DNA from: Paenibacillus bouchesdurhonensis
GTDB lineage: Bacteria > Bacillota > Bacilli > Paenibacillales > Paenibacillaceae
Direction of reading: 5' to 3'
Length of the DNA: 64,000 nucleotides
Assembly (NCBI RefSeq): GCF_900155685.1
Contig: NZ_LT732548.1
Location: 2,631,019-2,695,018 of the forward strand
Shown here one piece after another: positions 9,922-18,678 of the stretch; the first letter of the stretch is position 1; each line of letters starts with the position of its first letter. The translations under genes were made by a program, and so were the position numbers. The notes beneath the pieces are model-generated. The model was not told the origin of the DNA. It did not search any database and worked only from the letters and a program-made list of their open reading frames with translations.

Positions 9922-11708
9922 AAATATGGAGACATGTCAGTTCATTCTTCAAGCAATTTCATGTGCGAAAAATCCAAACGATTATTTCGTTATCTACTAT
10001 TTCGATTACAGTGCTCGTAGTCATTCTTGTCAGCTACATGTTATTTGACCGCTTCTCCCAAGCTTCGGAAGAAAATACATATTTGAATTTAAATCAAATC
10101 ATTGAACAAGTTAACGCGAATTTGGAGCTATATGTAAGCGGTATGGAGGATATATTCGAGGTTGCCGAGGAGAAGGTCAACGCGGGAGGCAAGCTAAGCG
10201 ACGAGACGCTTGAGGAACAGCTGGGAACGATCCTAAATACGCGTGAAGATCTTGTGTCGATTGCTCTGTTCTCTATGGATGGTCAATTGGTGCGCAACGT
10301 GCCTTCTATTCCAATGCGACAAAATACAAAGCTAACGGAGCAGGCCTGGTTTACAATGGCTCAGAAAAATCCCGGGAAACTGCAGTTTACACCGCCCCAC
10401 ATTCAAAATTTATTCAAGTGGGAGTATCGTTGGGTCGTTTCGATGAGCAAAGTTATTCCGTATTATGATGGGGACATGATCAAACAAGGCGTACTCGCGA
10501 TTGATGTGAACTTCCGAACGATTGATGAGCTTAGCCAGAGAGTGAGCCTTGGCAAGCAGGGTTATGTCTATATTATCGATGCGGCGGGAAACATTGTGTA
10601 TCATCCGCAGCAGCAGCTGATTTATGCTGGGCTGAAATATGAAAATTTGGAGCCCGTTCTGAATTATAGCTTCGGGAGCTACTTGGATGAGGCGGAAGGA
10701 GAGCAGCGAATTATTCTCATTCAGACGGTACAGCCAATTGGGTGGAAAATAGTGGGAGTTGCCTATGTGGAAGAATTTCTGACTACGAAGCAGGATTTGC
10801 GGGATTTCATCGTCTGGTTTCTGATAGGTGTTCTCGTTGTCGTTCTGATTGTATCGATATACGTGTCCGCCAGAATATCACAGCCGATCCGCAGGCTGGA
10901 GCGTTCCGTTAAAATGGTGGAAAAGGGGAATTTTCGTACTGCGGTAGATGTCGGCGGGGTATATGAAGTAGAGCAGTTGTCCAAACGCTTTAATCTTATG
11001 CTGCGGCGCATTCGTGAACTGATGGATCAAATCATTGAGGAGCAGGAAGCCAAGCGAAAAAGCGAGCTGGATGTGCTTCAATCTCAGATTAATCCGCATT
11101 TTTTGTACAATACCTTGAACTCGGTTACCCGGCTTGCCGAAATGGGAAGGAACGAAGAGGTTGTAACGACGATTACGTCGTTGTCCCGATTTTTCCGCAT
11201 TAGCTTGAGCAAAGGCAGTCATATTATTTCGGTTCAGGAAGAACTGGAGCACGTCAGGAACTATTTGATTATTCAGACAATTCGTTTTAAAAATAAATTT
11301 CGCTATGAAATCGAATGCGAGGAGCAGGCGCTCGAATGTCTTACTCTCAAGCTTATATTGCAGCCGCTGGTTGAGAATGCGATTCACCATGGAATCGAGC
11401 AACTGGCGGAGGAAGGCTTTATTGGGGTCTATATTTCTTTGCAGGATGAGCATTTGCGGCTGAAAATTAAAGACAATGGCGTGGGCATGACTCCGGACAG
11501 ATTATCGAAAGTAAGGACAGGGGCCGCGCGGAGTGATAGCGGCTCCGGCTCCGGTGTAGGCGTGAGGAACGTTCAGGAGCGGATTGCTTTATATTACGGG
11601 GCCCCATATGGATTGCATTTTGAAAGCGAGCTTGAAGAGGGAACTACCGTGACGATTAGGATACCCGTCGTTAGGCCGGAAAACGAGCAAGGGGGGAAGA
11701 GAGCTTGA
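9918..11708 (+). CDS. YesM/LytS-type sensor histidine kinase
   Basis: This 596-residue membrane kinase has one helix near residues 20-45, an extracellular sensor region of about 240 residues (Cache-like; it contains YVYIIDAAGNIVYHP), a second helix near 290-315, a HAMP linker, and a His_kinase core with the phospho-acceptor His394 in QINPHFLYN. A HATPase domain follows, with the N-box VENAIHHG and the glycine motif DNGVGM. It phosphorylates the overlapping upstream regulator. The downstream gene, which overlaps its stop, encodes a sugar-binding lipoprotein that probably presents the ligand to the sensor region, as in XylFII-LytS-YesN of Clostridium beijerinckii. Confidence 0.93.
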   Translation: MKIWRHVSSFFKQFHVRKIQTIISLSTISITVLVVILVSYMLFDRFSQASEENTYLNLNQIIEQVNANLELYVSGMEDIFEVAEEKVNAGGKLSDETLEEQLGTILNTREDLVSIALFSMDGQLVRNVPSIPMRQNTKLTEQAWFTMAQKNPGKLQFTPPHIQNLFKWEYRWVVSMSKVIPYYDGDMIKQGVLAIDVNFRTIDELSQRVSLGKQGYVYIIDAAGNIVYHPQQQLIYAGLKYENLEPVLNYSFGSYLDEAEGEQRIILIQTVQPIGWKIVGVAYVEEFLTTKQDLRDFIVWFLIGVLVVVLIVSIYVSARISQPIRRLERSVKMVEKGNFRTAVDVGGVYEVEQLSKRFNLMLRRIRELMDQIIEEQEAKRKSELDVLQSQINPHFLYNTLNSVTRLAEMGRNEEVVTTITSLSRFFRISLSKGSHIISVQEELEHVRNYLIIQTIRFKNKFRYEIECEEQALECLTLKLILQPLVENAIHHGIEQLAEEGFIGVYISLQDEHLRLKIKDNGVGMTPDRLSKVRTGAARSDSGSGSGVGVRNVQERIALYYGAPYGLHFESELEEGTTVTIRIPVVRPENEQGGKRA

Positions 11709-12706
11709 GAATGTTATTGAAATGGAGCGAGTGCCTGCGGATATCCCGCTTGCTTCCCTTGCTCTTGATCCCGGTCGTAATTCTGCTTGCTTCCTGTACT
11801 TCCGCTGTAAATCCGCAGCATGAACGAAATGTGCTTGTTGTGGATATGATCGTTAAGTTGGATCGCGGGGATTATTGGAGAACGATTCGCATGGGCGCTG
11901 AAGTAGCTGCGAAAGAATATAATGTCCAGTTGAATTATATGGCGCCAAGCAATGAGAATGACTTCAGAGATCAAATTATGCTCATGGAGGAGGCTATCGC
12001 AAGACGACCGGACGCAATTATTCTGTCGGCAAGTGATTATGAAGCGCTCGGACAGGTAACGGATCGCTCCTCCTACTATGATATACCCGTTGTTTCCATG
12101 GACTCGGAGGTCGCCTCTACCAAGGTAAAAACTTACGTCGGCACCAACAATTATGAAGCAGGTCAGAAGGCAGCAGAGCGTTTAGTGCAGCTCATTGGAG
12201 AGAATAGCCAGGTTGGGATTGTAAATTTCGTGAAGGGTGCCAAGAATGCCGATCAGCGGGAGGAAGGATTCCTGGATTATGTGGCTCGCTTTCCGGGCAT
12301 TGAGGTCGTGGATATTCAATACTGCGGTTCCGATGAGGAGCTTGCTTACCGGTTAACGAAGGAAATGCTGGCAAATTACCCCGGAATAGATGGGTTGGTG
12401 TCCTTAAGCGCGGAATCCTCGATTGGTGCGGGACGGGCGGTTAGCGATCTAGGCTATGGCGGCATCGTCAAGATGATCACATTCGATAATCCACCGGAGA
12501 TGCTGGAGCTGATGCAGGAGGATAAGGTACAGGCGATGGTCGTACAAAATCCGTTCAATAACGGATATTTGGCCGTGGTCGCCGCGGTTCAAGCCGCACG
12601 CGGGGAGAAACTGGAGGATCGGATACCGACAGATACGAAGCTGATCGACTTGGATAATATGCTGTGGCCAGAGCACCAGAAGCTGCTTTTTCCATTTGTG
12701 CAGTAG
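11705..12706 (+). CDS. Sugar-binding lipoprotein, probable sensory partner of the YesM-type kinase
   Basis: This 333-residue RbsB/XylF-like binding protein has an N-terminal signal with lipobox LLASC, so it should be a lipoprotein on the outer face of the membrane. The two-lobed periplasmic-binding fold is apparent from the DAIILSASD, PVVSMDS and TYVGTNN strands. It is not next to a permease but is translationally coupled to the kinase: the TTG start overlaps the kinase stop, with a G-rich ribosome site upstream, and an ATG six bases on is an alternative. This placement suggests a sugar sensor rather than a transport subunit. The nearby mglBAC operon has its own binding protein. The ligand is unknown; pentose or hexose is plausible. 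Confidence 0.85.
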   Translation: MRMLLKWSECLRISRLLPLLLIPVVILLASCTSAVNPQHERNVLVVDMIVKLDRGDYWRTIRMGAEVAAKEYNVQLNYMAPSNENDFRDQIMLMEEAIARRPDAIILSASDYEALGQVTDRSSYYDIPVVSMDSEVASTKVKTYVGTNNYEAGQKAAERLVQLIGENSQVGIVNFVKGAKNADQREEGFLDYVARFPGIEVVDIQYCGSDEELAYRLTKEMLANYPGIDGLVSLSAESSIGAGRAVSDLGYGGIVKMITFDNPPEMLELMQEDKVQAMVVQNPFNNGYLAVVAAVQAARGEKLEDRIPTDTKLIDLDNMLWPEHQKLLFPFVQ

Positions 12707-12859
12707 GATTGTCGCTTGATGGAGAAGAACTGAAGCAGGGGCTGCGGCGGCTGGCGGAGCATTTTGGTGAAATCACAGTGTCGCGTCAAGGGAGATATGT
12801 AGACTAAGCAAAAATAATATGGTGCTGGATCGCTGCACTTAGCGGCAGGCCTGGGTTAC

Positions 12860-12897
12860 AGCCTCGTTCCAATTTGGAACGGGGCTTCTTATGTTTT
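12860..12897 (+). terminator. Rho-independent terminator after the three-gene sensor operon
   Basis: An 11-bp stem with one G-T wobble (AGCCTCGTTCC with GGAACGGGGCT, loop AATTT) is followed by a T-rich tract. Confidence 0.85.
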
Positions 12898-12906
12898 TCA
12901 TACTTC

Positions 12907-12938
12907 CTCAGAATTTTAATAGAACATCTCAGAATTTT
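12907..12938 (+). promoter_or_regulatory. Direct repeat upstream of the mglB promoter, candidate YesN-type operator
   Basis: CTCAGAATTTT occurs at 12907-12917 and again at 12928-12938. The start-to-start distance is 21 bases, two helical turns. The pair ends four bases before the proposed -35. AraC-type activators bind direct repeats with this geometry, and a YesN-type gene lies in the operon just upstream. Confidence 0.55.
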
Positions 12939-12941
12939 TGA

Positions 12942-12970
12942 TTCGCTTTAACGGAGAAACCCGTCATAAT
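12942..12970 (+). promoter_or_regulatory. Probable activated promoter of mglBAC
   Basis: The -10 CATAAT (12965-12970) lies 17 bases after a poor -35 (TTCGCT, 12942-12947). A weak -35 directly downstream of a paired operator is what an activator-dependent promoter looks like. mglB starts 54 bases downstream. Confidence 0.5.
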
Positions 12971-13024
12971 GTAAGCGTAACTACAACATAAAGAAGATAA
13001 AAATGATTTCAGGAGGTCAAAACG

Positions 13025-14056
13025 ATGAAAAAAATTGCTTCTGCAATGCTGGCTGCCGCACTTCTTGGTACTGCGGTAGTTGGATGCTCCAACGGCGGTA
13101 ATAAGGAGGGCTCTGGCGGGGGCGCGACTCCTAATGTAGGCGTGGCTATATACAAGTTCGATGATACCTTCATGACTGGCGTCCGCAATTCGATCAGGCA
13201 GAACGCGGATGGGCTCGCAAAGGTAGAGATTGTCGACAGTCAAAACTCCCAGCCTACTCAGAATGACAAGGTCGACTTATTCCTAACGAAGAAAACAAAC
13301 GCACTGATTATTAATCCGGTTGATCGTACAGCGGCTGGCGTCATTATCGATAAAGCAAAGGCCAAGGATACGCCGGTCGTATTCTTGAACCGGGAACCGC
13401 TGCCTGAAGATATGAAGAAATGGGATAAGGTGTATTACGTTGGGGCGAGAGCAGAAGAATCTGGAACATTATCCGGCCAAATCATTGCAGATTACTGGAA
13501 AGCCAACCCGGAGGCCGACAAGAATGGTGACGGTGTGTTGCAATACGTCATGCTGAAGGGCGAGCCAGGCCACCAAGACGCCGAGCTGCGTACCCAGTAC
13601 TCCATCCAAGCTATTGAGGATGCTGGAATTAAAGTAGAGAAAGTAAATGAGGATACGGCCATGTGGGATCGGGTAAAAGGTCAGGAAAAAATGGCGGCAT
13701 TCCTTGCAGCTAACGGCGATAAGATCGAAGCTGTTCTTGCAAATAACGATGACATGGCCTTAGGTGCTATCGAATCGCTTAAAGCGGCTGGCTATTTCAC
13801 AGGCGACAAATATATTCCGGTTGTGGGCGTCGATGCGACAGCCCCTGCACTGCAAGCCCTTGAGCAAGGCACGATGCTTGGAACAGTGCTAAACGACGCA
13901 CAGAACCAAGGTAAAGCTGCGGTTACGCTTGCTTCCTTGCTTGCCCAAGGAGCGGAAATTAATAGCGACAGCGTTGGCTTCGAAATTTCCGATAATCAGT
14001 TTGTTTGGATTCCTTATCAGAAAGTAACGAAGGAAAACGCAGCCGAGTTCAAATAA
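13025..14056 (+). CDS. mglB: Galactose/glucose-type ABC importer, substrate-binding lipoprotein
   Basis: This 343-residue binding protein has signal peptide and lipobox VVGCS, so it is anchored outside the membrane. It resembles E. coli MglB: the calcium-binding loop DKNGDGVLQ (about residues 164-172) is followed by LKGEPGHQDAE, as in the enteric protein, and YYVGARAEESG and NNDDMALGAIE are also typical. The calcium loop favours a D-galactose/D-glucose binder over a ribose or xylose binder, but the exact sugar is inferred. The start is set by AGGAGG seven bases upstream. It is the first gene of mglBAC, preceded by an operator-like direct repeat and followed by a hairpin that probably lowers read-through into mglA. 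Confidence 0.9.
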   Translation: MKKIASAMLAAALLGTAVVGCSNGGNKEGSGGGATPNVGVAIYKFDDTFMTGVRNSIRQNADGLAKVEIVDSQNSQPTQNDKVDLFLTKKTNALIINPVDRTAAGVIIDKAKAKDTPVVFLNREPLPEDMKKWDKVYYVGARAEESGTLSGQIIADYWKANPEADKNGDGVLQYVMLKGEPGHQDAELRTQYSIQAIEDAGIKVEKVNEDTAMWDRVKGQEKMAAFLAANGDKIEAVLANNDDMALGAIESLKAAGYFTGDKYIPVVGVDATAPALQALEQGTMLGTVLNDAQNQGKAAVTLASLLAQGAEINSDSVGFEISDNQFVWIPYQKVTKENAAEFK

Positions 14057-14095
14057 GTCAACGGACAGCAGGGTTCTCAGCAAGAGACAGAAATG

Positions 14096-14132
14096 GGAGG
14101 TTCGGGACTTTCGGGAACGAGCCTCCTTTTTT
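14096..14132 (+). terminator. Intercistronic hairpin between mglB and mglA
   Basis: A 9-bp stem with one wobble (GGAGGTTCG with CGAGCCTCC) is followed by a run of T. Its place inside the operon suggests partial termination, so that the binding protein is made in excess over the ATPase and permease. No separate mglA promoter is obvious. Confidence 0.7.
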
Positions 14133-14204
14133 CATAAGATAGGAACAATTAGAGCAACGCTTGCTGTGCCTCTCATACAAGAAATAAATCAGGAGGCGTA
14201 AATA

Positions 14205-15716
14205 ATGTCTGAACAATCATATATGCTTGAAATGAAAAAGATTACGAAAGAGTTCCCCGGCGTCAAGGCGCTGGATGAGGTTACTCTACAGGTAAGGCCA
14301 GGTACCGTCCATGCCCTAATGGGGGAGAATGGGGCGGGCAAATCAACGCTAATGAAGTGCCTGTTCGGCATTTATCGGCCGGACGGCGGAGAAATATTTA
14401 TTAACGGCAAGAAAGCGGATATTAACAATTCTAGCAATGCGCTGGCTCTCGGCGTGTCGATGATTCATCAGGAGCTGCATCCCGTTCCTTACCGTAATGT
14501 GATGGAAAACATATGGCTCGGAAGGTTCCCGGTGCGAGGCTTCGGCCCCTTTAAGATGGTCGATCACCGTAAAATGTATCGGGATACGGAGGAGCTGTTT
14601 AAAGAGCTCGATATAGATATTGAACCCGAGATCCTTGTCGGTAAATTATCGGTTTCAAAAATTCAATCGATCGAAATTGCGAAGGCAGTTTCTTTCAATT
14701 CGCAAATTATCGTTATGGATGAGCCAACCTCCTCGTTAACGAGTGTGGAGGTGGAGCAGTTGTTCCGAATTATTAATGATTTGAAGAAGCGCGGCGTCGC
14801 GATTATATATATATCGCACAAGATGGAAGAAATCTTGAGAATATCCGATGATGTGACGATTATGCGTGACGGGCAAAAAATCGGGACGTGGCCCGCGGCT
14901 GAAATGACGACGGATCTCATTATTTCGAAGATGGTTGGACGGGATTTAACTCAGCGTTTTCCCGATCGGCATAATACGCCGAATGGAGTCATCATGAAAG
15001 TGGATCAATTGACTTCTCCGGAGCCGAAATCATTCAAGAACATTTCATTTGAGCTGCGCAAAGGCGAAATTCTCGGTATAGGCGGCCTCGTGGGTGCACA
15101 GCGCACGGAATTGGTGGAGGCTTTGTTCGGTCTGCGCAAAATCCAGTCCGGCACGATCGAGATTAACGGAAAAGTAGCGAAAATCCGCAGCTCCAGCGAT
15201 GCGAAGAAGCTAGGATTTGCTCTGCTTACGGAGGAGCGGCGCACGACAGGCATTTTCTCGGTGCTATCGGTGCACGAGAACGGGGCTATAGCCAATATGA
15301 AGCGTTATGTTAAGCCCTATGGATTGCTCGATGAGAAGAAGAAGAAGCTCGAAGTCAACTCGATGGTCGAGAAATTGCGAACGAAGACACCGACACATAA
15401 GACCCTGATTATGAACTTGTCGGGCGGCAATCAGCAGAAGGTGCTGCTGGCAAGATGGCTGCTGACCGAACCGGAAATCCTGCTGCTCGATGAGCCGACG
15501 CGCGGCATTGATGTAGGCGCTAAATTTGAAATCTACTCTATTATTGCCGAACTGGCGGAGCAAGGGAAAAGCATCATCATGATTTCATCCGAAATGCCTG
15601 AGCTGCTGGGCATGTCTGACCGAATCATGGTTATGTCCGAAGGCCGGCTTACCGGTATTCTGGATGGGGATCAAGCTTCGGAGAGAGAAATTATGACTTT
15701 GGCAGCCCAGCATTGA
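14205..15716 (+). CDS. mglA: Galactose/methyl-galactoside ABC importer, ATP-binding protein
   Basis: This 503-residue protein is a duplicated ABC ATPase of the MglA/RbsA family. The first domain has Walker A GENGAGKST (about 44-52), the MglA-like altered signature LSVSK and Walker B VMDEPTSSLT. The second has a degenerate P-loop (GLVGAQRTEL), a normal signature LSGGNQQ and Walker B LLDEPTRGID. This asymmetry is usual for the family: the first site has a good P-loop and the second a good signature. It powers MglC from the cytoplasmic side. The start has AGGAGG ten bases upstream. It lies 25 bases before mglC. Confidence 0.95.
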   Translation: MSEQSYMLEMKKITKEFPGVKALDEVTLQVRPGTVHALMGENGAGKSTLMKCLFGIYRPDGGEIFINGKKADINNSSNALALGVSMIHQELHPVPYRNVMENIWLGRFPVRGFGPFKMVDHRKMYRDTEELFKELDIDIEPEILVGKLSVSKIQSIEIAKAVSFNSQIIVMDEPTSSLTSVEVEQLFRIINDLKKRGVAIIYISHKMEEILRISDDVTIMRDGQKIGTWPAAEMTTDLIISKMVGRDLTQRFPDRHNTPNGVIMKVDQLTSPEPKSFKNISFELRKGEILGIGGLVGAQRTELVEALFGLRKIQSGTIEINGKVAKIRSSSDAKKLGFALLTEERRTTGIFSVLSVHENGAIANMKRYVKPYGLLDEKKKKLEVNSMVEKLRTKTPTHKTLIMNLSGGNQQKVLLARWLLTEPEILLLDEPTRGIDVGAKFEIYSIIAELAEQGKSIIMISSEMPELLGMSDRIMVMSEGRLTGILDGDQASEREIMTLAAQH

Positions 15717-15741
15717 GGCTTATAAAGAAGGAGAGACGATC

Positions 15742-16749
15742 ATGAATGTTAAGAAAATGCAAGGATTCGTATCCGAGTACGCGATCTATATTGTGCTTGC
15801 CGTGCTAATTATCGGAATTACCGTATACGATCCTAACTTTATCGGAATTAGCTCATTGCGGGATATTTTGATTCAATCATCCACGCGGGTAATTATCGCC
15901 CTTGGGGTGGCATTTATTCTGATCACTGGGGGCACGGATTTGTCCGCCGGACGGATGGTGGGCTTGACGGCGGTCATCTCGGCATCCATGCTGCAACTGC
16001 AGGACTATCCACGGCGATTTTTTCCGAATCTGCCCGAGCTGCCGCTAATCGTTCCGATTTTGCTTGCAATCGCCGTAGGCGTCGTGTTCGGATTAATTAA
16101 CGGTATCATTGTATCGAAGTTTAAAGTACCGCCGTTTATTGCGACATTAGGCTCCATGGTTGCTATTTATGGCATCAACTCATTGTATTTCGACACAGCG
16201 CCGAACCATTCGCAACCGATCGGCGGGCTACGTGAGGATTTTACGATGCTGGGCTCGGGGAGCATCGGCACGGGACAATTTTCCATACCCAACATCGTGA
16301 TTATCGCCATTTTCGTCTGTCTGATTGTTTGGGTCATGTTCAACAAGACAAGACTCGGCAAAAATATGTATGCGATCGGCGGCAATGAGCAGGCTGCGAA
16401 AGTATCGGGGATTAATGTCTCCAGAAACCTGATCATTATTTATTCGATCGCCGGTGCTTTATATGGCTTGGCTGGTGTGCTTGAAGCGGCGCGTACAGGC
16501 GGGGCTACGAACAACTACGGCAACATGTATGAGCTTGATGCGATTGCTGCTTGTGTTGTCGGCGGCGTATCGACAACGGGCGGGATCGGCAAGGTTCAAG
16601 GCGTGATGGCTGGGGTACTTATTTTTACAGTAATCAACTACGGGTTGACGTTTATCGGTGTTGGGCCGTACTGGCAGCAAATTATTAAAGGGGCGATTAT
16701 TGTCGCAGCAGTAGCCTTTGATATGCGGAAATACGCGGCTAAGAAGTAA
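15742..16749 (+). CDS. mglC: Galactose/methyl-galactoside ABC importer, permease
   Basis: This 335-residue BPD_transp_2-type permease has about ten hydrophobic segments, the expected length for MglC (336 in E. coli). Family landmarks include ITGGTDLSAGRMVGL near residue 55-70, GNEQAAKVSGINV, and GGVSTTGGIGKVQG in the C-terminal third. It forms the membrane channel of the sugar importer with MglA and MglB. The start has AAGGAGAG upstream. No strong terminator is visible after it; a bulged hairpin without T-run lies at about 16774-16814. Confidence 0.94.
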   Translation: MNVKKMQGFVSEYAIYIVLAVLIIGITVYDPNFIGISSLRDILIQSSTRVIIALGVAFILITGGTDLSAGRMVGLTAVISASMLQLQDYPRRFFPNLPELPLIVPILLAIAVGVVFGLINGIIVSKFKVPPFIATLGSMVAIYGINSLYFDTAPNHSQPIGGLREDFTMLGSGSIGTGQFSIPNIVIIAIFVCLIVWVMFNKTRLGKNMYAIGGNEQAAKVSGINVSRNLIIIYSIAGALYGLAGVLEAARTGGATNNYGNMYELDAIAACVVGGVSTTGGIGKVQGVMAGVLIFTVINYGLTFIGVGPYWQQIIKGAIIVAAVAFDMRKYAAKK

Positions 16750-16847
16750 TCTTTCCCATAAATTACTCATGCAGTACTCCCGGAGTCATGTTAGAATATG
16801 ACATGATACTCCAAAGAATGTAAGGAGTCTGAAGGAGGGAATACAGC

Positions 16848-17393
16848 ATGAATAAACTGAAGGCGGCAGCAATTCTGTCAGGCGTGATGTTATTTGGCTT
16901 GATGGCTTCGCTAACAGTGGCTCCGGGGCTAGCAGGCGTTGGGAACGGAACAGTCTTTGCGGCTTCGACAAAAACATCTCAGGCATCCGCCAAGCAGATG
17001 GCTGCCGTATATGCGCAAATCCAAGCCGAGAATGCGGCCAAGGTAGTCGCTTTGGTCAATGTGGAACGGAAGAATGCGGGACTGAAGCCGCTCATCGTGC
17101 ATACGAACTTATCCAAAATGGCTAAAGACAAAGCCATCGATATGTACAAAAATAATTATTTTAGCCATACCTCGCCTAACTATGGATCGCCATTCGATAT
17201 GATGGATGCCTACAATATTACTTATCGATATGCAGGCGAGAATATTGCTAAAGGACAGAAGACCCCTTCTGAGGTCGTAACCGCTTGGATGAACAGCCCA
17301 GGGCATAAAGCAAATATGTTGAATTCCAAGTATACTTTAATAGGCGTTGGTTATTTCAACGGCCACTGGGTTCAGGAATTTATCGGAAAATAA
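16848..17393 (+). CDS. Secreted CAP-domain (YkwD-like) protein
   Basis: This 181-residue protein has a signal peptide (about residues 1-38, ending near VFAAS) and a CAP/SCP domain of ~120 residues covering the C-terminal two thirds. CAP landmarks are ALVNVERKNAGLKPL, FSHTSP with its His, GENIAKG and AWMNSPGHKANML. Bacterial CAP proteins such as YkwD are extracellular, often germination- or envelope-associated, with no settled enzymatic role. The start is supported by GAAGGAGGG upstream. It is monocistronic, followed directly by a terminator and the tRNA gene. Confidence 0.9.
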   Translation: MNKLKAAAILSGVMLFGLMASLTVAPGLAGVGNGTVFAASTKTSQASAKQMAAVYAQIQAENAAKVVALVNVERKNAGLKPLIVHTNLSKMAKDKAIDMYKNNYFSHTSPNYGSPFDMMDAYNITYRYAGENIAKGQKTPSEVVTAWMNSPGHKANMLNSKYTLIGVGYFNGHWVQEFIGK

Positions 17394-17408
17394 TATGATA
17401 TGACAAAG

Positions 17409-17447
17409 ATTTACCCGGTAATTAAGTTTGCCGGGTAAATTTTTTTG
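17409..17447 (+). terminator. Rho-independent terminator after the CAP gene
   Basis: The stem TTTACCCGG/CCGGGTAAA has a 12-base loop and is followed by a run of about eight T. Confidence 0.85.
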
Positions 17448-17480
17448 ACTAGGCTTTATTCGTACTTTTCTCTAACACAA

Positions 17481-17522
17481 AAGAGCCGCTTTGTCATCCA
17501 GTGCGGATGCAAAACAGCTCTT
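17481..17522 (-). terminator. Hairpin downstream of tRNA-Lys
   Basis: On the minus strand, AAGAGC/GCTCTT arms enclose an inner CATCC/GGATG stem and are followed by TTTTGTGTT. This is a plausible terminator for the tRNA transcript, though the T-run is interrupted. Confidence 0.5.
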
Positions 17523-17537
17523 AATCAAGCTTAAAAA

Positions 17538-17610
17538 TGGGTTATGCAGGGGTCGAACCTGCGACCTGCCGATTAAGAGTCGGCTGCTCTACCAGCTAAG
17601 CTAATAACCC
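17538..17610 (-). tRNA. tRNA-Lys (anticodon CTT)
   Basis: This 73-base minus-strand cloverleaf has acceptor arms GGGTTAT/ATAACCC, a D-arm with AGCTTAGCTGG, the anticodon loop CTCTTAA giving CTT (reads AAG, Lys), and a T-arm with GCAGGTTCGACCCCTGC. The discriminator is A. The 3' CCA is not encoded. It stands alone between the CAP gene and the SGNH hydrolase gene, with no other RNA genes nearby. Confidence 0.95.
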
Positions 17611-17814
17611 TTATAATTACCTGCACAAAGTATTATACTCCTCTCATTTTTGAAAATCCAGTTTTTTTATTTGGGTTTTTATGGATACTATTTAAAGGCA
17701 AGGACAAGACGGATTTGCTTATTATTAGAAGAAGTTTTATGTTAGTTATTAGCTGGAAAGGTTATTAAGGAACGAATGAATCGGAAATAATGGCACAGGA
17801 GGACGAGGGACAAG

Positions 17815-18639
17815 ATGAATTCCACTTCACGAGTATGGCGGACGACGGGGGTATTATCGTTGTTGTCCACCTTATTGCTTATTGCCGGATTTCTGTACGC
17901 CGTGAGAGATGTGATATTGCCTGGAGCAGTTGGAAGTGGGGCTGAAGTGCACCAAGGAACGGCTGGAAATCCTGAAGAAGAGTCTAACGTACCGCCACAG
18001 AAGGCCGAAGTGCTGAATGTGACGGCGATCGGTGACTCTCTTGCCAAAGGGACGGGTGATGACAGCGGGAAAGGGTTTGCCAGGCGTTTCGTGGAGCTGA
18101 TCAAAGAGCAAGGGATGGATTCCAAACTGGTGAATAACCTTGGCATCAACGGCTTGACGACGGAAGGTCTCATGGCTCTCCTGGATGAAAAGGGAGTTCA
18201 ATATTCATTGAGTCAGGCCCATATTATCATCCTGTCCATCGGTGGAAACGATCTGTTTGATGGAGGGGAGAATTTGCAAACCGCAGGGAAGCTTCCTACG
18301 GAATTAGACCTGGAGCAATCCGTGTCACAAGCCTCCATGCGGCTAGGGGCAATTGCCGATAAGATTCGGGAGACGAATCCCGAGGCGCAGCTTGTCTACA
18401 TCAGCTTATATAACCCGTTTTCCGATTTGCCCGGGATGCGGGAAATTGGCGATGAAGCCGTATCGCGCTGGAATCATATCGTAACAAATATATTGCGTGA
18501 ACGGGAAAGAACGCTCGTCGTGCCGACCTTTGATTTATTTACATACAATTCACAGAAATATTTAGCAAGCGACCATTTTCACCCGAATGGGGCAGGATAT
18601 CAGATTATTGCTGAACGGATGATGCAGGGGATTTATTGA
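17815..18639 (+). CDS. SGNH/GDSL-type esterase (YpmR-like), membrane-anchored
   Basis: This 274-residue protein has one N-terminal helix (about 15-38) followed by an SGNH hydrolase domain. Block I is GDSLAKG with the nucleophilic serine (about residue 77), block III is GGNDL with its Asn (about 144), and block V is DHFHPNG with the Asp-His pair near the C-terminus. Such enzymes hydrolyse esters of lipids or polysaccharides, and the helix places this one on the outer face of the membrane. AGGAGG is ten bases upstream of the ATG. An ABC exporter follows within 40 bases with no terminator between, so co-transcription is likely. The substrate is unknown. Confidence 0.88.
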   Translation: MNSTSRVWRTTGVLSLLSTLLLIAGFLYAVRDVILPGAVGSGAEVHQGTAGNPEEESNVPPQKAEVLNVTAIGDSLAKGTGDDSGKGFARRFVELIKEQGMDSKLVNNLGINGLTTEGLMALLDEKGVQYSLSQAHIIILSIGGNDLFDGGENLQTAGKLPTELDLEQSVSQASMRLGAIADKIRETNPEAQLVYISLYNPFSDLPGMREIGDEAVSRWNHIVTNILRERERTLVVPTFDLFTYNSQKYLASDHFHPNGAGYQIIAERMMQGIY

Positions 18640-18678
18640 TGCTGAATCCATCATGTGAAGGCAGAAGGAGTGGGATAT

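Noticed and set aside
16774..16814. Hairpin after mglC as terminator
   Set aside because: The stem has a two-base bulge and no T-run follows, so termination is not supported. It is only mentioned with mglC.
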